Below, in pieces: positions 39,995 through 47,472 of a DNA stretch of 64,000 bases. How positions within the stretch are numbered: the stretch's first letter is position 1; the number at the start of each line of letters is the position of its first letter. Below the pieces are notes generated by a model, which was not told the origin of the DNA, searched no databases, and saw only the letters and a list, made by a program, of their open reading frames with translations. The translations under genes were made by a program, and so were the position numbers. The stretch comes from an uncultured Porphyromonadaceae bacterium (lineage in GTDB: Bacteria; Bacteroidota; Bacteroidia; Bacteroidales; Muribaculaceae), in assembly GCA_947175645.1 (NCBI GenBank), contig CAMWNP010000002.1, positions 32,835 to 96,834 of the forward strand, in the 5' to 3' direction.

Positions 39995-40083
39995 GAACAA
40001 GTCCTTTCGTCGGTACTAACCGCGTCAAGTTCACAGGGTATAATCTCAGCCCCCGATCGTCGGTGGGGCACCCCTCTTGTTAA
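39995..40083 (-). promoter_or_regulatory. TPP riboswitch (THI element)
   Basis: Read on the minus strand the conserved parts are present in order: GGGGTGCC, GGCTGAGATTATACCC, GAACTTGA, GGTTAGTACCG and CGAAAGGA. It precedes thiS by about 70 bases and controls the whole operon down to thiD; binding of thiamine pyrophosphate should lower expression. Confidence 0.96.
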
Positions 40084-40092
40084 ACTTCACCG

Positions 40093-40124
40093 CAAATTTA
40101 AATCAAATTATTCATTCCTCCAAA
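40093..40124 (-). promoter_or_regulatory. Promoter of the thiamine operon
   Basis: On the minus strand, TTTG (40124-40121) and TAAATTTG (40100-40093) lie 20 bases apart, directly upstream of the riboswitch. Confidence 0.75.
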
Positions 40125-40145
40125 GATTTTTAAAATCTTTTTTAT

Positions 40146-40460
40146 ACCAGGTTCCCCAATATTTGTTAATGTTGAGGACGCATATCGCTGAGAGATTTTT
40201 GGCTTGTGATGAAGGAGCGTAGCCGTAGTTACGTGACTGAAGAACAAGGCAAAAAGCGCCGGTGAGATGCGGTGGTAAGGTAACTTTTTGCCACAGTACA
40301 CAATTACAAGTGCCAAAATTCGGTTATATGATTTTAATCATTTATAACATGTCAGGATAAATTGGGAAATAAATCCTTACATGTTATTATTCTTACTTAT
40401 CCGTGACATGAGTTACCATTGACCGCCTCAGTATTAACAAATATTGGGGAACCGGGTCTT
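40146..40460. repeat. Intergenic palindromic repeat, copy 2 (longer)
   Basis: Ends 40146-40178 and 40427-40460 are inverted copies with the same CCCCAATATTTGTTAAT core as copy 1. The right 125 bases (40334-40460) match copy 1 as its reverse complement. The left ~155 bases (40179-40333) are absent from copy 1. A 72-codon open frame inside is not considered a gene. The gap 40125-40627 otherwise holds only the carA leader. Confidence 0.85.
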
Positions 40461-40524
40461 AATGATTCTCAGCACATTAAAATAAAAGTTATTAACATTC
40501 TGCATGAATCTGAAAAAATTATTG

Positions 40525-40597
40525 TAACTTTGTACGGTTTTCCCGTGTGTCGTAACGGAGCATTATTGTAATGTAGCGGCCGGGGGGATGCCGCAAC
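40525..40597 (+). promoter_or_regulatory. carA promoter -7 box and leader hairpin
   Basis: TAACTTTG at 40525-40532 matches the -7 box; a clear -33 TTTG is missing. In the leader, GTAGCGGC (40573-40580) pairs with GCCGCAAC (40590-40597) with one mismatch, about 30 bases before the start codon. A role in pyrimidine control is possible but unproven. Confidence 0.4.
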
Positions 40598-40627
40598 GTT
40601 GAGTTATAAACCATTAATATCTTGCGC

Positions 40628-41701
40628 ATGCGTCAACCCAAACTTGCCACTCTTGTTCTTGAAGATGGCACAACTTTTGAAGGCAAATCCTTCGGATACG
40701 AGGCTCCAGCAGCCGGCGAGGTGGTTTTCAATACCGCCATGACAGGGTATCCCGAAAGTTTGACCGATCCCTCTTACGAAGGGCAGATTTTAGTCACCAC
40801 CTATCCCATTTTAGGAAATTACGGAGTTCCCCCTTGCGGAACCAAGGATAAAGTCAGCGAATATTATGAAAGCGACCACATCCATGCCAAAGCCATTGTA
40901 GCACAGGATTATTCCTGGGAACATTCCCACTGGCAGGCCGACCGTTCTCTTTCCGAGTGGCTCATTCAGGAAAAAATTCCCGGTATATATGACGTGGACA
41001 CACGTGCACTTACCAAGCATTTGCGTGAAAAAGGCTCTATGCTTGGTAAGATTGTAATTGAAGGGGGTGAGGATATCGACTTCTACGATCCTAATCTTGA
41101 AAATCTGGTGGCAAAGACAAGTTGCAAGGAGCCGGAGGTTCATGGAGAGGGTGAGAAAACGGTTGTCCTCGTTGACTGTGGAACCAAACACAACATCATC
41201 CGCTGTCTGACAAAGCGCGGCGTGAAGGTTATCAGAGTTCCCTGGAACTATGATTTTACTCAGATTCCTTACGACGGACTGTTCATCTCAAACGGACCAG
41301 GTAATCCTGATCTTGCCGAAGAAACCGTCCAACTGATACGCAAGGCAATGAAAACAGGTAAGCCTATATGTGGTATATGCATGGGAAACCAGTTGCTGGC
41401 GAAAGCGGCCGGAGCGAAAACCTTCAAACTCAAATACGGTCACCGCAGCCATAATCAGCCTGTGCGGCTGGTTGGAACCGAAACATGTTTCGTAACATCA
41501 CAGAATCATGGATTCGCGGTTGACTCAGATACTCTTCCCGAGGATTGGGAGCCTATGTTCATTAATATGAATGACGGAACAAATGAGGGTATACGCCATA
41601 AAACGCTTCCCTTCTTCTCTGCCCAGTTCCACCCCGAGGCATCTTCCGGTCCTAAGGACACAGAATTTATTTTTGACAAATTCATCAGCATGTTGAAGTA
41701 G
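40628..41701 (+). CDS. carA: Carbamoyl phosphate synthase small subunit
   Basis: 357 residues from the ATG at 40628; a TTG two codons upstream is less likely. The N-terminal CarA domain is followed by the class I glutamine amidotransferase domain with the catalytic Cys in PICGICMGNQLLA and the His/Glu pair in FSAQFHPEASSGPKDTEF. It releases ammonia from glutamine for CarB. Three bases before carB. Confidence 0.96.
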   Translation: MRQPKLATLVLEDGTTFEGKSFGYEAPAAGEVVFNTAMTGYPESLTDPSYEGQILVTTYPILGNYGVPPCGTKDKVSEYYESDHIHAKAIVAQDYSWEHSHWQADRSLSEWLIQEKIPGIYDVDTRALTKHLREKGSMLGKIVIEGGEDIDFYDPNLENLVAKTSCKEPEVHGEGEKTVVLVDCGTKHNIIRCLTKRGVKVIRVPWNYDFTQIPYDGLFISNGPGNPDLAEETVQLIRKAMKTGKPICGICMGNQLLAKAAGAKTFKLKYGHRSHNQPVRLVGTETCFVTSQNHGFAVDSDTLPEDWEPMFINMNDGTNEGIRHKTLPFFSAQFHPEASSGPKDTEFIFDKFISMLK

Positions 41702-41704
41702 ATT

Positions 41705-44700
41705 ATGATCGATAAAAATATAAAGAAAGTTTTGCTGTTAGGGAGCGGTGCTCTCAAGATCGGTGAGGCCGGCGAATTTGACTACTCCGGTTCACAGGCA
41801 CTCAAAGCAATGAAGGAGGAGGGCATAACAACCGTATTGATTAACCCCAATATTGCAACGGTGCAGACCTCCGACGGTTTTGCTGACAAAATCTACTTCC
41901 TCCCCGTTACTCCCTATTTCGTGGAGAAGGTCATTGAAAAGGAACGTCCTGACGGAATTCTCCTTGCTTTCGGCGGACAGACTGCGCTGAACTGCGGTGT
42001 GGCACTCTACGAATCAGGCGTACTGGAAAAATATAACCTGAAGGTTTTAGGCACTCCCGTACGTGCTATCATGGACACGGAGGACCGCGAACTATTTGTT
42101 AAGAAACTTGATGAAATCGATGTCAAGACCATTAAGAGTGAGGCTGTCAGCACCGTTGAGGATGCGCTCAAGGCTGCTGAAAAACTCGGCTACCCGGTGA
42201 TTGTCCGTGCCGCTTACGCTCTCGGCGGACTCGGCAGCGGCTTCTGCGATACTCCGGAGGAACTGGTGGCACTTACAGAAAAGGCTCTCTCTTTCTCTCC
42301 ACAGGTGCTTGTTGAGAAATCACTGAAAGGCTGGAAGGAAGTTGAGTACGAAGTTGTCCGTGACTGCTATGACAACTGCATCACGGTCTGCAACATGGAG
42401 AACTTTGACCCGTTAGGCATACACACCGGTGAAAGTATAGTTGTGGCTCCTTCACAGACCCTGACGAATGAGGACTACCACTATCTGCGCTCTCTGGCAA
42501 TAAAGATCATACGCCACATTGGAATTGTGGGCGAATGTAACGTGCAGTATGCTTTCGACCCCAAATCAATGGACTACCGTGTCATTGAGGTGAACGCACG
42601 TCTGAGCCGTTCATCGGCACTGGCTTCCAAAGCAACCGGATATCCTCTTGCATTCGTGGCCGCAAAACTCGGGTTGGGTTATGGACTCTTTGATCTGTCA
42701 AATTCAGTAACTAAATCAACCTCTGCGTTCTTTGAGCCGGCTCTTGACTATATAGTTGTTAAGATTCCACGATGGGATCTTGGAAAATTCCACGGTGTTC
42801 GTCGTGAGATCGGCTCATCAATGAAATCTGTAGGTGAGGTGATGGCCATAGGGCGCACATTCGAGGAAGCAATCCAGAAAGGTCTGCGCATGATAGGGCA
42901 GGGGATGCACGGATTCGTAGGCAACCATGAACTGAAAATCAACGATGTAGATCATGATCTTGCCGAACCTACTGACAACCGTATCTTTGTGATAGCAAAG
43001 GCAATGTCTCAGGGCTACACTGTGGAACAGATCCATGCGCTTACCAAAATAGACCGCTGGTTTCTCTACAAACTCAAGAATATCATCGACACTGCCGACG
43101 CGCTGCGCCAGTACACCGACATCCGGTCTCTCACTCCCGAACTCCTGCGATTGGCAAAGCAGCAGGGCTTCAGCGATTTCCAGATCGCACGCGAAGTGAA
43201 AAAGGAGAAATTCCACAGTTATACCGATTCTGCCGCTGTGCGCAGTTTCCGCCTCGACATGGGAATCCGTCCCGTTGTAAAGCAGATTGATACACTTGCT
43301 GCGGAATACCCTGCGATGACCAATTACCTATACCTGACATATAACGGCACTCAGAACGATGTGGAGTATCTGCATGACCACCGCTCTATTGTGGTTCTCG
43401 GCTCAGGTGCATACCGCATAGGCAGTTCAGTGGAGTTTGACTGGTGTTCGGTGAACGCCCTTCTCACTGTCAAGCAGCAGGGGTGGCGCTCGGTGATGAT
43501 CAACTATAATCCGGAAACCGTGTCCACTGACTATGACATGTGTGACCGCCTCTACTTCGACGAACTCACCTACGAGCGAGTGATGGATATCCTTGAACTG
43601 GAACAGCCTCACGGAACAATACTCTCTGTTGGCGGACAGATACCGAATAACCTTGCGACTCGACTGGATGAGGCAGGTGTTAACATTCTCGGTACCACCG
43701 CTCAGAGCATCGACAACGCCGAAGATCGTCATAAATTCTCGGCAATGCTTGACCGTCTGGGCATTGACCAGCCCCGCTGGCGCGAACTCACGGATATGAA
43801 GGATATCCACAAGTTCATTGAAGAGGTTGGATTTCCGGTACTTGTCCGTCCCAGTTACGTCCTTTCCGGAGCGGCAATGAACGTATGTTCGAATGATGAG
43901 GAACTTGAACGGTTCCTTAAACTGGCGGCTAATGTGTCAAAGGAACACCCCGTTGTGGTAACTGAATTTATCCGTCACTCAAAAGAGGTGGAGATGGATG
44001 CCGTAGCCAAGAACGGTGAGATAATCGTGTATGCCATCTCCGAACATATCGAGTTCGCCGGCGTTCATTCAGGCGACGCCACAATATGCTTCCCTCCTCA
44101 GAAACTTTATGTTGAGACGGTGCGCCGTATAAAGAAGATTTCATCACAGATTGCCAAGGCATTGAATATTACCGGTCCGTTCAATATCCAGTTCCTTGCA
44201 AAGAACAACGAAATCAAGGTTATAGAGTGTAACCTCCGTGCATCTCGTAGTTTTCCCTTCGTCTCAAAAGTCTTGAAAATCAACTTTATAGATATCGCAA
44301 CCAAGGTTATGCTTGGTCTGGATGTGGAGAAACCTGCCAAGAACGTGTTTGACTTCGACTATGTCGGCATCAAGGCTTCGCAGTTCTCATTCTCCCGTCT
44401 GCAGGGTGCCGACCCCGTGTTGGGTGTGGATATGTCATCAACCGGCGAAGTGGGATGTATCGGTAACGACACCAATGAAGCAATTCTCAAATCTATGCTC
44501 TCCGTAGGTCACCGTATTCCCAAACGCTCCGTGCTCCTCAGCACCGGTTCTGCAAAACAGAAAACCGAGATGCTCGATGCAGCACACCGCCTGCACGAAA
44601 AGGGATTCCTCATTTATGCCACAGGCGGAACTCACCGCTTCCTCGCGGAAAACAATATCCCGTCCATTGAGGTATACTGGCCCAGCGACCCTGACCGTCA

Positions 44701-44929
44701 TCCGCAGGCGCTTGAGATGCTTCATAATAAAGAGATCGATATGGTGGTCAACATACCCAAGAACCTTACTTCAACAGAATTAAGTAACGGTTACCGCATC
44801 CGCCGTGCTGCCATTGACCTGAACGTCCCCTTGATTACAAATGCCCGTCTGGCTTCTGCCTTCATCGGTGCCTTCACATCCCTCCCTGTTGAAGAAATTG
44901 AAATTAAGGCCTGGGACGAATATCAATAA
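41705..44929 (+). CDS. carB: Carbamoyl phosphate synthase large subunit
   Basis: 1074 residues with two ATP-grasp halves (RAAYALGGLGSGFCD in the first, RPSYVLSGAAMNV in the second), an oligomerisation domain between and an MGS-like regulatory domain at the C terminus (YATGGTHRFLAENN). It makes carbamoyl phosphate for pyrimidines and arginine. A perfect terminator follows. Last host gene before the phage. Confidence 0.97.
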   Translation: MIDKNIKKVLLLGSGALKIGEAGEFDYSGSQALKAMKEEGITTVLINPNIATVQTSDGFADKIYFLPVTPYFVEKVIEKERPDGILLAFGGQTALNCGVALYESGVLEKYNLKVLGTPVRAIMDTEDRELFVKKLDEIDVKTIKSEAVSTVEDALKAAEKLGYPVIVRAAYALGGLGSGFCDTPEELVALTEKALSFSPQVLVEKSLKGWKEVEYEVVRDCYDNCITVCNMENFDPLGIHTGESIVVAPSQTLTNEDYHYLRSLAIKIIRHIGIVGECNVQYAFDPKSMDYRVIEVNARLSRSSALASKATGYPLAFVAAKLGLGYGLFDLSNSVTKSTSAFFEPALDYIVVKIPRWDLGKFHGVRREIGSSMKSVGEVMAIGRTFEEAIQKGLRMIGQGMHGFVGNHELKINDVDHDLAEPTDNRIFVIAKAMSQGYTVEQIHALTKIDRWFLYKLKNIIDTADALRQYTDIRSLTPELLRLAKQQGFSDFQIAREVKKEKFHSYTDSAAVRSFRLDMGIRPVVKQIDTLAAEYPAMTNYLYLTYNGTQNDVEYLHDHRSIVVLGSGAYRIGSSVEFDWCSVNALLTVKQQGWRSVMINYNPETVSTDYDMCDRLYFDELTYERVMDILELEQPHGTILSVGGQIPNNLATRLDEAGVNILGTTAQSIDNAEDRHKFSAMLDRLGIDQPRWRELTDMKDIHKFIEEVGFPVLVRPSYVLSGAAMNVCSNDEELERFLKLAANVSKEHPVVVTEFIRHSKEVEMDAVAKNGEIIVYAISEHIEFAGVHSGDATICFPPQKLYVETVRRIKKISSQIAKALNITGPFNIQFLAKNNEIKVIECNLRASRSFPFVSKVLKINFIDIATKVMLGLDVEKPAKNVFDFDYVGIKASQFSFSRLQGADPVLGVDMSSTGEVGCIGNDTNEAILKSMLSVGHRIPKRSVLLSTGSAKQKTEMLDAAHRLHEKGFLIYATGGTHRFLAENNIPSIEVYWPSDPDRHPQALEMLHNKEIDMVVNIPKNLTSTELSNGYRIRRAAIDLNVPLITNARLASAFIGAFTSLPVEEIEIKAWDEYQ

Positions 44930-44945
44930 ATCAGAAGCATTACAA

Positions 44946-44989
44946 AAAGAAAGGTTGCGATTCAGTAATGAACGCAACCTTTCTTTTTT
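44946..44989 (+). terminator. Terminator of carAB
   Basis: AAAGAAAGGTTGCG (44946-44959) pairs perfectly with CGCAACCTTTCTTT (44973-44986), 14 base pairs, followed by TTT. Confidence 0.93.
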
Positions 44990-44993
44990 GTAT

Positions 44994-45065
44994 GCCCGTA
45001 GGGAGTCGAACCCTAATCGAAGGAACCGGAAACTCCTGTTCTTACGAGTTTAACCCCCTATGGGC
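44994..45065 (-). other. tRNA-like structured sequence, possible attachment site
   Basis: Outer arms GCCCGTAGGG (44994-45003) and CCCTATGGGC (45056-45065) pair with one mismatch. Read on the minus strand the segment ends with a T-arm, TAGGG-TTCGACT-CCCTA, as in the 3' half of a tRNA, and an inner AAACTC/GAGTTT hairpin. It does not fold as a normal tRNA: there is no clear D-arm or anticodon loop. It lies between the host terminator and the first phage gene. The rest of the gap (45066-45177) holds a CAAAAA/TTTTTG hairpin at 45121-45138. Confidence 0.4.
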
Positions 45066-45177
45066 GAGAATTTTAGCTTACTGCGTCTTGCGCCACTGAA
45101 CCACATTTGAGCCACAACTGCAAAAAACTCGCTTTTTGCTGCTCTCACATGGAGAGGCGTTTGACGCTGCAAAGTTA

Positions 45178-45783
45178 CTACTTTTTTTTGGTAAAATCAA
45201 CATAGCGAGCGTATTTTATGCTTGCATGAGGGTTGGAGTTTACAATATCCAACTCCACACGCTTGCACCCCCAGCGGAAGAAAAGGAAACGCTTGGGCAC
45301 TCGGTGGGCTACTATGAGGAGGCTGTCATTACTCTCAAATTCTCCCTCAAAGTGGCCGCTGGTATCAATGCACCCACTGGCACGCACCCAGCCATCGTTA
45401 AACTCAAAGCACTTTAGAGTGTCAAGCCTCGCCAGCATGGGCACATACACAATGCTGTCCTTAACCTCTGTTCGCACCTCCACCTTGGTTTGTGAGCTGG
45501 AGGCAATAACCTGCTGGAGCCGTTTTGTCTTTATGCCCAGCCGCTCCACCTCGGCCTTGAGGTCGGCACACTGGGTTTCAAACTCGGAGGCTGTGAGCTG
45601 GAGCCGCTGCACCTTGGCTGCATTCTCTCCTGCCTCGGTCTTGTATAACTCAACATCGGCCATGAGTGCCGACTGGTTGCCATGCAGCCGCTCATTGTCG
45701 GCCTTGAGCTGCTGGCAGCGGTGTATGGCACCGCCAGCAACCGCCAGCAGTGCCACAATAGCAATTAGTAGATACTTTTTCAT
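45178..45783 (-). CDS. Membrane-anchored coiled-coil phage protein, spanin-like
   Basis: 201 residues. An N-terminal membrane helix (about 4-20) is followed by a long coiled coil (about 25-105) and a beta-rich C terminus (IVYVPMLARLDTLKCFEFNDGW...). Anchored coiled coils next to an endolysin are typical of inner-membrane spanins (Rz), which help disrupt the envelope, but the C-terminal beta domain is not typical of Rz, and no partner outer-membrane lipoprotein gene was found inside or beside it. It overlaps the endolysin gene by four bases. Confidence 0.65.
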   Translation of the reverse strand: MKKYLLIAIVALLAVAGGAIHRCQQLKADNERLHGNQSALMADVELYKTEAGENAAKVQRLQLTASEFETQCADLKAEVERLGIKTKRLQQVIASSSQTKVEVRTEVKDSIVYVPMLARLDTLKCFEFNDGWVRASGCIDTSGHFEGEFESNDSLLIVAHRVPKRFLFFRWGCKRVELDIVNSNPHASIKYARYVDFTKKK

Positions 45784-46433
45784 TTGGCTACGCTTTTTAT
45801 GTAGTTAAGTATGCCCTCAACATGGAGCTGGGCAATGGCAGCCTTGCCCTCATCGGAAAGCAGGTACTCCATATCGCTCTTGTTGTCTTGGAAAAGTGAC
45901 TCCGTAAGTACAGCAGGGCATTTGGTGCCAGTAAGCACGGTAAACTTGGCCTCATAATCGGGGTCTCCATCGCTCCAGTCGGCACGGAACGGCACCTGCT
46001 TGGGGTCATAAGCACCCTTGGCCTGCAATACGCGGAACCGCTCGGCATAAGGAGCCAGCACGGTATTGGCTGCGTTCCACAGGCACGTTGCAAGTGCATC
46101 GGCCTTGGTAATTCTAGGCGATGTGTAAACACACCAGCCGCCAGCAGTTTTCCAGCGGCCATCAGCTCCAGCCGCATTGCAGTGGAGGCTCACGAAAATG
46201 CAGTTGGCGGTGCCGTACCTGTTGCATAAGGCATTGGCTCGGTTGCACCGCTCTTTGAGGCTGATGTCTTTGTCCTCGGTTACTATTCGGATAGCCTCAA
46301 TGCCATGGGCTTTTAACTGCTCCTGTAAGAGCAGGCCAACCTCACGCGCCCACTTATATTCAAGGAGCTGCCTGTCGGGGCTACACTTGCCAGCGGTATT
46401 AACACCGTGGCCATTGTCAATAATTACTATCAT
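45780..46433 (-). CDS. N-acetylmuramoyl-L-alanine amidase (phage endolysin)
   Basis: 217 residues, an Amidase_3 catalytic domain. Zinc ligands are expected in IDNGHGVNTAGKCS (His), in a glutamate near LLEYKWAREVG, and in FVSLHCNAAG (His); the catalytic Glu is in VLTESLFQDN. No signal peptide or separate wall-binding domain is seen. It cuts the bond between MurNAc and the peptide during host lysis. Confidence 0.9.
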   Translation of the reverse strand: MIVIIDNGHGVNTAGKCSPDRQLLEYKWAREVGLLLQEQLKAHGIEAIRIVTEDKDISLKERCNRANALCNRYGTANCIFVSLHCNAAGADGRWKTAGGWCVYTSPRITKADALATCLWNAANTVLAPYAERFRVLQAKGAYDPKQVPFRADWSDGDPDYEAKFTVLTGTKCPAVLTESLFQDNKSDMEYLLSDEGKAAIAQLHVEGILNYIKSVAK

Positions 46434-46444
46434 TTCACTGGGGG

Positions 46445-47044
46445 TTAATTGTGTTGAACTCGGTGGTAAAAATCTATTTTTATCCGCTTATATACAGCCT
46501 CCACATTAGTGTAAGCTCGGCCATTATTAACGGTGTCATTGTAAACCTCCTTTTCCACTACCTCGGCCACCCACTCAATCCATTGCACATTTGCATAGCT
46601 GGAGAGCGTGCGGCCTCGGTACAAAAAGCTATCAAGGCGGCTGTTTCTATCCTCATGCAGGTTCTCAATGAGAGTGCGTATTTTGGCCACGGTGGCCGCT
46701 CGGTCTGCAATGTGGTTTTCCTCACGCACGCGCTTAATAATGCGGCATACGCGCTCTATAGCAAGGTCAAAGCATATACTTGAGAGGTTTTTAACCTTTA
46801 ACAGAGTTTCGGGGCGTAACCCCTCGGATATGTCGTTGAGCATTTCGTTCTGCTTGCGCGTTTCTGCCAGCAGGTCGGCATTAACCTTGGCATTACCCTT
46901 AATCATGCCGTCAATAATGCTCTTAAACCACTTGAAACAGGCCACCCATAATAACCCTGTGAGTACAAGGAAAAAGGCGGCAGTAATAGCCATCATGCCA
47001 TAATTGGTAATGCCATGGGCTACGGAGTTTACATCTTCAACCAT
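46445..47044 (-). CDS. Phage membrane protein, holin candidate
   Basis: 199 residues. A short periplasm-facing start, one strong membrane helix (about 17-40, MMAITAAFFLVLTGLLWVACF) and a long charged helical cytoplasmic part. Its position directly before the endolysin suggests a lysis role, but it is much longer than classical holins and has only one clear membrane helix. The family was not recognised. Confidence 0.6.
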   Translation of the reverse strand: MVEDVNSVAHGITNYGMMAITAAFFLVLTGLLWVACFKWFKSIIDGMIKGNAKVNADLLAETRKQNEMLNDISEGLRPETLLKVKNLSSICFDLAIERVCRIIKRVREENHIADRAATVAKIRTLIENLHEDRNSRLDSFLYRGRTLSSYANVQWIEWVAEVVEKEVYNDTVNNGRAYTNVEAVYKRIKIDFYHRVQHN

Positions 47045-47045
47045 A

Positions 47046-47459
47046 TTAGCGTCTTTGTTTCATGTAACTGCGCTTTTTAATGAGGTACATATTGAGCGCA
47101 TCCACATCTTCCTGCGACACGGCCTCCCTTGCACTGCGGAACTCAAAGCCAGCCATATCTCGGATAAACACCACCTTTATAATGGTATGGAATGGGAAAC
47201 GTAATTTGGGATTTTGTAGCGTTTTGAGTAGCTTTTTACTGCTTGTCCAAAACGCCGTTTCTGCCTCCTCAAGCTCCCACTTAAATTTTACTACGGTGCG
47301 TTTGCCATTCTCGGTTTCTACGCCGTGGGAAAAGCCAGTACACCAAATAGGCTTGTTTATTACCTCATCAATACTGGGGTAATCGCCTGTAGGGCGTTCA
47401 GAGCTTGCGTCTTCTCCTTGCAGCGAGAAATCGGCAAAATCAAATGTTTCCTCTGCCAT
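47046..47459 (-). CDS. Hypothetical phage protein next to the DGR reverse transcriptase
   Basis: 137 residues, not recognised. It has an acidic start (about 1-35), a mixed alpha/beta middle (KFKWELEEAETAFWTSSKKLL) and a basic C terminus. It lies 13 bases after the reverse transcriptase gene. The DGR accessory protein Avd is of similar size but is an all-helical, basic bundle; this protein does not look like it. Confidence 0.65.
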   Translation of the reverse strand: MAEETFDFADFSLQGEDASSERPTGDYPSIDEVINKPIWCTGFSHGVETENGKRTVVKFKWELEEAETAFWTSSKKLLKTLQNPKLRFPFHTIIKVVFIRDMAGFEFRSAREAVSQEDVDALNMYLIKKRSYMKQRR

Positions 47460-47472
47460 ATTTATGTTGCCA

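Noticed and set aside
40098..40316. Open frame of 72 codons on the minus strand
   Set aside because: It spans the thiamine promoter and most of the repeat copy 2 and has no family resemblance.
44994..45065. Normal tRNA gene on the minus strand
   Set aside because: The T-arm is good, but the acceptor arm is out of register with it (the base-paired arms do not directly adjoin the T-stem as required), and no D-arm or 7-base anticodon loop can be formed.
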